The translations under genes and the position numbers were made by a program. From DASPXY01 sp038227745 (GTDB lineage: Bacteria > Planctomycetota > Planctomycetia > Gemmatales > Gemmataceae), in assembly GCA_038227745.1 (NCBI GenBank), contig JBBRPS010000007.1, positions 1 to 37,869 of the forward strand: DNA of 37,869 bases. Direction: 5' to 3'. Shown piece after piece: positions 31,723 through 37,869 of the stretch; the first letter of the stretch is position 1, and each line of letters opens with the position of its first letter. A model generated the notes under the pieces. The model ran no database searches and was not told the DNA's origin. It saw only the letters and a program-made list of their open reading frames with translations.

Positions 31723-31730
31723 GGAGGTGA
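31721..31730 (+). promoter_or_regulatory. Full-length ribosome binding site overlapping a stop codon
   Basis: AAGGAGGTGA is a perfect 10-base match to the anti-Shine-Dalgarno end of 16S rRNA. It shares bases with the TAA stop of the ParB-like gene and lies three bases before the SNF2 ATG at 31734 (the GGAGG core is six away). This indicates tight translational coupling and high expression of the SNF2-like gene. Confidence 0.85.
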
Positions 31731-31733
31731 TAA

Positions 31734-33509
31734 ATGGGCGAATTGGTCATCGCCGACGTCCGCACCTCCGACACGATGGACAGCCTGGTCGTGACGCCTC
31801 GGCGGATCACCGACGGGCATGCGCTCAGCCGCGTCATCGCGGCGGCCATGCCCGGCGTCACGGTCACCCGGACGGCCAGCGGGTTGCAGGTGCCGGCGTT
31901 CAAGGCTGACGCGCTGCAGACAAACCGGGTGGAGGCGGATCTGCGGTGGGACTTGGCGGCCGAGCGGTTCGTCGAGAACCGGCGAAAGGCAAAGGCCGCC
32001 CACGCAGACCTTGTCGCCGAGGTTGCCCGAGTGCGGGCCGGCGGCAAGGCGTTGGCGGCGAAGATGCTGGCGGACGTGTCAGGGCTTGACGCCCTCGACG
32101 ACCACCAATGGGTGAACGTCGCGGCCATGACGTTGCCGGGCAGTCCGGGGCTGTGTGTTTTTGACGAACAGGGCGCGGGCAAGACGGTCACGTTCATCTT
32201 CGCGTTCGACGTGCTGGTCAGCCGGGACGAGGCCGACTTCGCTGTCATCATCGCCCCGAAGAGCATGGTGCCGGAGTGGCCGCGCGACTTTCAGCGGTTC
32301 AAGGGCGACCTGTACAAAACGGCGATCATCACTGGCTCGCTGCGTCAGAAGCGCGAGGCACTGGCCTCCGGTGCCGACGTGTTCGTCACCAACTTCGAGA
32401 CGGCGGTCAGTCTGGAGGACGAGTTCCGCTCGCTTCTCGGCCGCCGCTCCGGGCGCGGCGTGCTGGCCGTCGATGAGTCGTTCTACGCGAAGAACCTGGA
32501 GGCGCGTCGAACCCGGTCGCTGCGACGGCTGCGCGAGTGGTGCGGCCGGGCGTATGTGCTGTGTGGCACGCCGGCCCCGAACGCCCCGCAGGATCTCGTC
32601 CAGCAGTTCAACATCGTGGACTTCGGGCTGACCTTCGCCAGCGTCGAAGTGCCCGACGACAGGGAGGAAGCCCGGCCGGTCGTACAGCGGGCAATTGAAG
32701 AAAGGGGTCTGTACATCAGGCACCTGAAAGCCGACGTGTTGCCCGACCTGCCCGTCAAGCAGTTTCACAGGGTCATGGTCGAGTTGCAGTCGGACCAGCG
32801 CCGGCTGTACGAGGGGGCGCTCAAGAACCTAATTATCGACCTACAGGTGATCGACGACGAGACGTTCCGGCAGGAGATTGGCTCGTTCCTGGCGCGCCGG
32901 AGCGCGCTTCTACAGATCTGCTCCAACCCCGCAGCCATCGCGCCGGAGTACAGCGAGACGCCCGCAAAGTTGCTGGCGCTGGACAGCCTGCTGGAAGAGG
33001 CGATCGAGCGCCGCGGCGAGAAGGTCGTGCTGTGGTCGTTCTACACAGCCAGCATCGACGCCCTGATGAACAGATACGACCAGTACGGCGCGGTCCGGTA
33101 CGACGGCACCGTCGCTGACGTCGCCGAGCGTCGCGAGGCCGTGCGGCGGTTTCAGGAGGACAACACTACGATGCTATTCGTAGCGAACCCAGCCGCTGCC
33201 GGGGCTGGGCTGACGCTGCACCGGGCGCGGCTGGCGATTTACGAGTCGATGTCGAACCAGGCCGCGCATTACCTGCAGTCGCTCGACCGCATCCACCGGC
33301 GCGGCCAGACGCGCGACGTCGAGTACCTGGTGCTGCTGTGCGACCGGACGATCGAGTTGCAGGAGTACGACCGGCTGACCGAGAAGGAAAAGTCGGCCCA
33401 GAAGCTACTCGGCGACCACGTCGATCCGCCGGTGACTCGAACTGCGATGTTGCGTCAGGCGGAAGATGCTGCCAGGCTGCTCGGCCACGGTCAGTCCCGA
33501 GTGAGTTGA
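31734..33509 (+). CDS. SNF2-type helicase-like ATPase
   Basis: 591 residues of superfamily 2. Motif Q-like H124-Q125, Walker A EQGAGK150-T, motif Ia IIAPKSMVPEW, motif II D247-E248-S249-F250 in place of DEAH/DEGH, motif III C277-G-T-P280, and in the second RecA domain GAGLTLHRARL (V) and Q515-SLDRIHRRGQ525 (VI). The order and spacing are those of SNF2 remodelers and of the SNF2 subunits in bacterial defence and phage modules. It should translocate on double-stranded DNA using ATP. The C-terminus has no nuclease. It ends 65 bases before the convergent methyltransferase. Confidence 0.88.
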   Translation: MGELVIADVRTSDTMDSLVVTPRRITDGHALSRVIAAAMPGVTVTRTASGLQVPAFKADALQTNRVEADLRWDLAAERFVENRRKAKAAHADLVAEVARVRAGGKALAAKMLADVSGLDALDDHQWVNVAAMTLPGSPGLCVFDEQGAGKTVTFIFAFDVLVSRDEADFAVIIAPKSMVPEWPRDFQRFKGDLYKTAIITGSLRQKREALASGADVFVTNFETAVSLEDEFRSLLGRRSGRGVLAVDESFYAKNLEARRTRSLRRLREWCGRAYVLCGTPAPNAPQDLVQQFNIVDFGLTFASVEVPDDREEARPVVQRAIEERGLYIRHLKADVLPDLPVKQFHRVMVELQSDQRRLYEGALKNLIIDLQVIDDETFRQEIGSFLARRSALLQICSNPAAIAPEYSETPAKLLALDSLLEEAIERRGEKVVLWSFYTASIDALMNRYDQYGAVRYDGTVADVAERREAVRRFQEDNTTMLFVANPAAAGAGLTLHRARLAIYESMSNQAAHYLQSLDRIHRRGQTRDVEYLVLLCDRTIELQEYDRLTEKEKSAQKLLGDHVDPPVTRTAMLRQAEDAARLLGHGQSRVS

Positions 33510-33574
33510 GCGAGCGAACGTCTTCACTACTTTTTGCGCCGGCCGTTCCGACTGTTGCCGGGCTTGACGGGGGC

Positions 33575-34888
33575 TTAATCGGCCTCTTGCTGTTCGTCGT
33601 CATCGCGGTCGATGAAGTCCAGCAGACTGTAGCGGTACTTGTCGTCGGCGGCGAGCCATTCCCGTGCCGCCTCGATCGAGGAGTCGTTCCTCATTCTGCC
33701 GGGGTTGAGGACGGTGCGGGGCCGCTTGCTCATCCTGTCGATCAGGCCGGTGTTCTCGCAAACGATCTTGCCGAGCAGCGTCTCGTCCTTGCGGCGGCGC
33801 ATTGCCTTGCGGATCGCCTCGCCGATCGCTTTGCCGAGACCAACGGGGACGGCGTTGCCGGCTTGGATGTATTGCTGGGGCGTTCCGCCGGAGAATACCC
33901 ATCCGTCCGGGAACTGCTGCAGCCGGGTGTACTCGGCGACGCTGAGCGGCCGCAGATCCACTGGGTGGCAGAGCATGGTCGCCTTGCTGTCAGGTCGGGT
34001 GGTGAGGGCCGGGGCCGGGCGGCCCCACGACAGCCGCCGGAAGAAGCCGCCGCGGCCGCCCCACGAGACGTGGGCACCGCCGAGGGCTTCGGCTTGCAGC
34101 CACATGGGGAGGCTCCGCCAGTTGCCCCCTTCGGGGACCAGTTTCAGAAAGCGTTTCTTACTGGGACTCAGCTCGCTGTAGGCGGGGTCCGGATCGTCGA
34201 GGTCGGTCAGGGCCTGACGGAGCGTCACCCACGGTAGCAGACCGCTGACCCCATCGCGGGCGTGGGTCGATGCGGGCATGGCAACGGGCTCGCCGTCACG
34301 CGAGCCGATGAAGACGACCCGCTCGCGAGTCTGCGGCACGCCGAAGTCAGCGGCGTTCAGCAGGTCGAACGTGATGTAGTAGCCAGTGGCCCGTAGCTCC
34401 TTCAGGATGAGGCGGAAGCCGGACCCCAGTTCCTCTTCGGGTTCCAATGCCGCGCAACCTGGGCCGCGGTCTTTGAGCGGCCGATGCTTGATCGCGGCCG
34501 ACAGCACGCCCTTGACGTTCTCCATGACGAAGAAGCGCGGGCGGGTCTCTTTGACGACGCGCAGGAACTCGCGGAACATCACGCCGCGGGGGTCGCCGAT
34601 CGAGCCGCGTTGTCCGGCGGTGCTAAAGGCCTGGCAGGATGGACCGCCGGTGACGACGGTCGCCTCGTCTTCTTCAAGGCGGGCGTTTTCGAGGATCGTG
34701 GAGGTGGGAATAAGTTCCAGCTTCTGCTGAATGAGTGGGATGTTCGGGCGGTTCTGGCGGATGGTGTCGGCGGCGAAGCGGTTGCACTCGATGGCCGTGC
34801 GGATGCTGAACCCGGCTTGTTCCAGCCCGAGATCAAGCCCCAGACCGCCAGAAAAGAGCGAGATCACGGTTCTGTCGCGTTTTGCCAT
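33575..34888 (-). CDS. DNA (cytosine-5-)-methyltransferase
   Basis: 437 residues. All main C5-methyltransferase motifs are present in order: I, LFSGGLGLDLGLEQAGF (11-27), for S-adenosylmethionine; IV, G81-G-P-S-C85-Q-A-F-S with the catalytic cysteine (the usual PPC is PSC); VI, E123-N-V; VIII, Q186-T-R-E-R; X, G344-N-A-V-P-V. The target recognition region (~215-320) is short. A C-terminal extension of ~75 residues is not part of the standard core. It should methylate cytosine at an unknown site. No partner endonuclease is beside it. The ATG at 34888 has only a weak ribosome binding site (AGGG three bases away). It faces the SNF2-like gene. Confidence 0.9.
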   Translation of the reverse strand: MAKRDRTVISLFSGGLGLDLGLEQAGFSIRTAIECNRFAADTIRQNRPNIPLIQQKLELIPTSTILENARLEEDEATVVTGGPSCQAFSTAGQRGSIGDPRGVMFREFLRVVKETRPRFFVMENVKGVLSAAIKHRPLKDRGPGCAALEPEEELGSGFRLILKELRATGYYITFDLLNAADFGVPQTRERVVFIGSRDGEPVAMPASTHARDGVSGLLPWVTLRQALTDLDDPDPAYSELSPSKKRFLKLVPEGGNWRSLPMWLQAEALGGAHVSWGGRGGFFRRLSWGRPAPALTTRPDSKATMLCHPVDLRPLSVAEYTRLQQFPDGWVFSGGTPQQYIQAGNAVPVGLGKAIGEAIRKAMRRRKDETLLGKIVCENTGLIDRMSKRPRTVLNPGRMRNDSSIEAAREWLAADDKYRYSLLDFIDRDDDEQQEAD

Positions 34889-35144
34889 AAACCCTGATTC
34901 GGTAACAATATCGGCGCGCGCTATAAGCCGATCGCGGTCGCCCTGATCGCGATCGCGACGGCCCCATCAACGGAGGTGACCTGTCCACTCGGCAAGCCCA
35001 CCACATGATGCCGCTGAACTTCTGGCCATTATATAGGGCGTAAGTGTCGGCTCCAGAGCATTTTGCGCCCCGGAAAAATTTGCTGTAACCGCGCACGCCC
35101 CTACTACTTATCGGCGATCCTAGCCAAGAAATGAAGACGGAGCC
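34889..35144. other. Island intergenic region with imperfect dyad
   Basis: No gene is visible. It contains an imperfect inverted repeat at ~34926-34963 built from GATCGCGGTCGCC and GATCGCGATCGCGACGGC, close behind the methyltransferase start, a likely operator or promoter region for it. A TTATATA at 35029-35035 could be a -10 element for the plus strand, but no clear -35 is 16-18 bases upstream. Confidence 0.35.
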
Positions 35145-35160
35145 TGACGCGCTTCAGACA
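35145..35160 (+). repeat. Repeat copy 7 at the right side of the island
   Basis: TGACGCGCTTCAGACA. CTTCA (35152-35156) pairs with TGAAG (35167-35171), and inside that ACA pairs with TGT. Where other copies have CCCC with GGGG, this copy has CTTC with GAAG, so the stem is kept by paired changes. It lies 57 bases before a small, truncated gene. Confidence 0.8.
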
Positions 35161-35201
35161 AATGTGTGAAGGTAATCCGATTCACTACGAAAGGAAGAGG
35201 G

Positions 35202-35261
35202 ATGCCGGACTATAAAATCGTGGGCGGCCCATTCGACGGGACGACTCACCAAATGGGGTAA
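35202..35261 (+). pseudogene. Truncated start of a small gene
   Basis: The ATG at 35202 follows AAGGAAGAGGG, a good ribosome binding site, and reads MPDYKIVGGPFDGTTHQMG before TAA. An opening of the type 'y.ivGGPfDG' is common in small phage and mobile-element proteins of 70-100 residues. The stop falls within a short slipped repeat (AAATGGGG-TAAATGGGGG-TAAATGG), where an insertion or deletion may have broken the frame. It marks the right part of the island. Confidence 0.45.
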
Positions 35262-35602
35262 ATGGGGGTAAATGGTGACGCTCTACGGAAGAGCTTGTAC
35301 ACCTTGACCTTGTGTCGAAATGCGCGGCTGGCGGCCCAGCTCGCGCCGCCCACGCCGGCCCCGGGCGCCGCGCCGCCCGCCGCAGTCATGGGGGCGCCGC
35401 AGTTGCCGGCCGGCAACACGGCGAGCCCCCTCGCGGCCGGGCTGCCCGAGGTGCCGGGGGTCGTCCCGGCGGCACCGGGCGGCACGACCCTTTCCCTCCC
35501 CGCCCTCTCCGACACGGGGGATGACTCGGGCGCCGTTGCCGGCCCCAGCACGCCGCTTCAGCAGCCGGATGCCCCCGCCCACGCCGAGGTCTTCGCCGCC
35601 GT
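35262..35602. other. Gene-free border between the island and the Act operon
   Basis: A plus-strand frame (35262-35726) is open and Ala/Pro/Gly-rich, but it runs into the antisense of the Act operon's last gene and has no recognisable domain. The part up to ~35590 could be the end of a truncated secreted protein. I see no terminator for the Act operon that I would call firmly. Confidence 0.35.
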
Positions 35603-35857
35603 CTACCGCGGGACGGAGGAGGACGGCGGCACGGCCAGCGATGGCTTCGGCGCCAGGGGGAAGGGCGACTTGCGTTCTTCGGCGAGGGTCGCGCCGTGGT
35701 TGTTGAAGAACAGCCAGATCAAGTAAAAGATGAGCGCTCCAAGGAAGGCCGCGCCGAGGATGAGGCCAAGGATCCAGGGGAAGCTCGCGTCGGTCTTCTC
35801 GTGGCGCACCGAGGGGTGCTCGATGCGGCCGTCGTCGTGGCGGATTTCCTCAGCCAT
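35603..35857 (-). CDS. Small single-pass membrane protein of the Act operon
   Basis: 84 residues: a soluble N-terminus with several His and charged residues (MAEEIRHDDGRIEHPSVRHE), one membrane helix (FPWILGLILGAAFLGALIFY continuing LIWLFF), and a Pro/Ser-rich tail. It starts inside the end of ActF with an eight-base overlap, so it belongs to the same operon. Small single-pass proteins often accompany alternative complex III and the oxidase that follows it. Its exact name is uncertain. Confidence 0.65.
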   Translation of the reverse strand: MAEEIRHDDGRIEHPSVRHEKTDASFPWILGLILGAAFLGALIFYLIWLFFNNHGATLAEERKSPFPLAPKPSLAVPPSSSVPR

Positions 35858-37085
35858 GCTGCACCTCCTGCGCGCGGACCGCCGTCTCTTCGTCGAGGTG
35901 GCGGAAGTGCAGAGCGGCCTCCCGGTTCGCGTCGTGCTGCGGCAGCACCGGACCGCGCTTCAGGTCCCAGACGAAGCACGCCAGCCACAGCCCGCCCACG
36001 CCGAACGGGGCCAGCACGTCCATCCAGTGCTCGGTGATGGGATCTTCCGGGAACGCCGGTAGCACCTGGTAGTACATGTAGACCAGGTGCATGAACAGCA
36101 GCAGTCCGGCCAGCGCCGCCAGCGCGACGGGGTTGCGCTTCACGTCGCGCGACAGCAGCAGGAAGAACGGCAGGACGAAGTGGAAGACGACCAGCGCCCA
36201 CACCACCCACTCCCAGCCGCCGCGCGACCGCGGCAGATACCAGATCACGTCATAAGGGAGGTCTGCGATCCAGATCAGCATGAACTGGAAGAAGGTCAGG
36301 TACGCCCAGAAGATCAGGAACGTGAACAGCAGGTTGCCCAGGTCGTTGAGGGCCTCGACGGAGACCATCTCGGCCACGGGCGGGCGCACGACCAGCCAGG
36401 CCAGCACGACCAGCGCGCACGCGAAGCCGGTGAGCATCTCGCCGCTGGCGAACAGCGGGCCGAAGATGCTCGAGCGGAACGCCGGCTGCAGTGACATGAC
36501 CCAGTCAACCGACGCGAAGGTGATCGTGATGCCGTAGGCGATCAGCCCCGGCCCGCTGAGCGTCGCCAGCCGCTGGGCCAGTCCCTCCGCCGCCTCCGGG
36601 TTCCCCGCCCGGTCCTGCCGGCGCGACCACGCACTCAGGTAATGACCGATCCCCAGCCACAGGGCGAAGTAGATCACGGCCCGGACGCAGAAGAACGGCA
36701 CGTTGAGATAAATCTGCTTGTGGCGCAGGTCGGGACTGGCGGCCACCTCCTCCGGCCGCGCCCAGGTGTAGAGGTACTCGACGCCGCACGCGATCGGGAT
36801 GAACAGCACCGCCATGACCGGCAGCGTGCGCATCCCGGCCTCGAGGACGCGCCGGATCAGGAAGCCCCAGGCCCCGCCCGTGAGGTGGTAGACCATCAGG
36901 ACCGCGAAGCAGCCCAGCGCGATGCCGAGGAAGAACAGGTATGCGATCAGGTAAGCGCGGAAGAACTGCGTCGGGCTGAAGAACGCGCCGACGACGCAGA
37001 CGGCCAGGACGGCGGCGCCGACGGCGAGCGCTCGCCATTGCAGGCGCTCCAGTTGCTCGCGGCGGCCGACGGGGATGCTGTTCAT
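35850..37085 (-). CDS. actF: Alternative complex III, quinone-binding subunit ActF (NrfD-like)
   Basis: 411 residues with about ten membrane helices, of the NrfD/PsrC-like type. Recognisable ActF segments are FFSPTQFFRAYLIAYLFFLG near the start, LTGGAWGFLIRRVLEAGMRT, ASVDWVMSLQPAFRSSIFGP, and FWAYLTFFQFMLIWIADLPY. ActF is one of two quinol-binding membrane subunits of the complex that oxidises menaquinol and reduces a cytochrome c or copper protein. It contributes to the proton-motive force. The ATG at 37085 overlaps the ActE stop (ATGA), so the genes are coupled. ActA, B, C and D should lie beyond the right edge. Confidence 0.9.
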   Translation of the reverse strand: MNSIPVGRREQLERLQWRALAVGAAVLAVCVVGAFFSPTQFFRAYLIAYLFFLGIALGCFAVLMVYHLTGGAWGFLIRRVLEAGMRTLPVMAVLFIPIACGVEYLYTWARPEEVAASPDLRHKQIYLNVPFFCVRAVIYFALWLGIGHYLSAWSRRQDRAGNPEAAEGLAQRLATLSGPGLIAYGITITFASVDWVMSLQPAFRSSIFGPLFASGEMLTGFACALVVLAWLVVRPPVAEMVSVEALNDLGNLLFTFLIFWAYLTFFQFMLIWIADLPYDVIWYLPRSRGGWEWVVWALVVFHFVLPFFLLLSRDVKRNPVALAALAGLLLFMHLVYMYYQVLPAFPEDPITEHWMDVLAPFGVGGLWLACFVWDLKRGPVLPQHDANREAALHFRHLDEETAVRAQEVQHG

Positions 37086-37798
37086 CGCGTCCGCCCTCCC
37101 GCCACGGCGGCGCCCTGGTCCTTCCACTCCTTACGCAGGTCCGCGGGCAAATCCTTCTCCGGAAAGTGCTGACTGAGCTGCAGGGCGCGGATGTACGCGG
37201 CGATCGCCCAGCGGTCGCGCGGCGGCACCTGGCTCTTGTAGGACGGCATCGACCCGTACCCTTTCGTCGTGATCTCAAAGAAATGTCCGGGGGGCGCCCG
37301 GCGCAGGCGCTCAATGTGGAAGGAGGGCGGGGGCGTATAGCCGCGCTGCACGATCGTGCCGTGCCCGGTGCCGAGCGCGTCGTGGCAGACGACGCAGTAA
37401 ATCAGGTAACGGTGCTGCCCGTGCTTCAGGACCTCCGCCGTGACCGGGAAGGGGAACAGGTCGGCGTCGGTGTCCTCCTCCGTGGCGGCCGCGGCGGCGA
37501 AGCCCAGGGTGGCCAGGGGGTTGCCGAGGCCGGCGCCGACGAGGGCCGCGGGGACCACCGGGTTGCGGCGCGCCCCGGCGCGCTGGCCGGCAAACAGGTG
37601 CAGGTCGGTCCGCAGGTGGCCGCGCGCCACGGTCCCCGGCACGGGCGGCCGTTCCGCCCGGCCATCCGGGAAGAACGAGTTCTCCTCGTGGGGCCGGTAG
37701 CTGGGCTGCGATGCCATCTGCTGCTGGCAGGCCGGCAGCAGACACAGCGCCAGCGGCAGCAGTCGCCCGGCGACACGGCGGACGCGGGTGTGCTTCAT
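37082..37798 (-). CDS. actE: Alternative complex III, cytochrome c lipoprotein subunit ActE
   Basis: 238 residues. A lipoprotein signal ends LLPAC24, so the mature protein is lipid-anchored outside the inner membrane. A single class I cytochrome c domain follows with C135-V-V-C138-H139, GTGHGTIVQRGYTPPPSF, and M184 in YGSMPSY as the likely second heme ligand, then the C-terminal helix DRWAIAAYIRAL. ActE takes electrons from the ActB/ActA side of the complex. The ATG at 37798 overlaps the stop of the upstream gene by ATGA. Confidence 0.9.
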   Translation of the reverse strand: MKHTRVRRVAGRLLPLALCLLPACQQQMASQPSYRPHEENSFFPDGRAERPPVPGTVARGHLRTDLHLFAGQRAGARRNPVVPAALVGAGLGNPLATLGFAAAAATEEDTDADLFPFPVTAEVLKHGQHRYLIYCVVCHDALGTGHGTIVQRGYTPPPSFHIERLRRAPPGHFFEITTKGYGSMPSYKSQVPPRDRWAIAAYIRALQLSQHFPEKDLPADLRKEWKDQGAAVAGGRTR

Positions 37799-37869
37799 GT
37801 GCCCTCTCCTGCGGCGCTCCCCTCCCCGTCCCCCGGCGGTTTCGCCGCACCGGCGAGCTGCCGTGCGAC
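37795..37869 (-). CDS. End of the gene upstream of ActE (partial, probably ActD)
   Basis: A minus-strand frame enters at the right edge and reads VARQLAGAAKPPGDGEGSAA then GEGT before TGA at 37795-37797, which overlaps the ActE ATG. The overlap and the usual order ActA-B-C-D-E-F make ActD (a DUF3341 membrane protein) the best guess. The visible 24 residues show no diagnostic motif. Confidence 0.45.
   Translation of the reverse strand, partial: VARQLAGAAKPPGDGEGSAAGEGT

Noticed and set aside
29425..34888. Assignment as DISARM, BREX or Dnd
   Set aside because: DrmA, DrmB, PglX, PglZ and DndCDE are absent; only the general families (SNF2, C5 methyltransferase, ParB-like) are shared.
29074..35160. 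Integron attC sites
   Set aside because: The repeats lack the RYYYAAC/GTTRRRY ends, no integron integrase is present, and spacing between genes is irregular.
35262..35726. Plus-strand open frame of 154 codons beside the Act operon
   Set aside because: Its last third is antisense to the small Act-operon protein and its composition is that of a shadow frame; no ribosome binding site precedes the ATG.

Overview
The window is high-GC bacterial DNA that looks like a planctomycete of the Gemmata type. The evidence is a PVC-type membrane-bound dehydrogenase with HEAT repeats and a C-terminal cytochrome c, a TIGR03067 protein, a secreted mosaic protein with the planctomycete N-terminal LExRxxP motif, an alternative complex III (Act) operon, and many secreted proteins of unknown role. 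Strand use is mixed. Several gene ends are marked by long, perfect palindromes.

Layout. 1-2000: a partial gene edge, a DUF6941-like gene and a HicB-like gene, a strong terminator, then a frameshifted tyrosine-recombinase remnant whose open frame runs antisense through a tRNA-Cys gene (an old integration site). 2152-10400: an RraA-like protein, the 1001-residue dehydrogenase/cytochrome, a Trp/Tyr/Gly-rich secreted protein, a split TPP-dependent decarboxylase pair, an ACT-domain protein and a nicotinamidase. 10405-20437: a seven-bladed WD40 protein, a secreted jelly-roll-like protein, two tandem paralogous membrane proteins, an M28 peptidase with PA and PDZ domains, a 917-residue mosaic surface protein, and a TIGR03067 protein. 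20810-28100: an APC permease, a two-gene membrane pair ending in an HTTM-like protein, a secreted helical protein, an EF-hand protein, and a Gfo/Idh/MocA oxidoreductase.

28280-35260 is the most unusual part, an accessory island. It holds a frameshifted gene on the minus strand, then a sigma-factor-like protein, a ParB-like protein (DGNRR motif) and an SNF2-type ATPase in one plus-strand series, facing a convergent DNA cytosine-5 methyltransferase. A 16-base element, consensus TGAYGCGCCCCCGACA, occurs five times at 62-81 base intervals in front of the sigma-like gene, once exactly at the sigma/ParB gene junction (its TGA is the stop codon), and once after the methyltransferase in front of another, truncated gene. 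A weaker copy lies at the left edge. Most copies can fold with the bases just downstream, and two copies keep the fold by paired changes. I recognise the protein families but not this combination as a named system. It may be a modification/defence or plasmid/phage-like module, and the repeats may be regulatory RNA hairpins, protein-binding sites or cassette junctions.

35603-37869: the island ends next to a minus-strand operon for alternative complex III (end of the upstream gene, ActE cytochrome c, ActF quinone-binding subunit, and a small membrane protein) with 4-8 base gene overlaps. All functions here come from reading protein motifs. No database search was possible.
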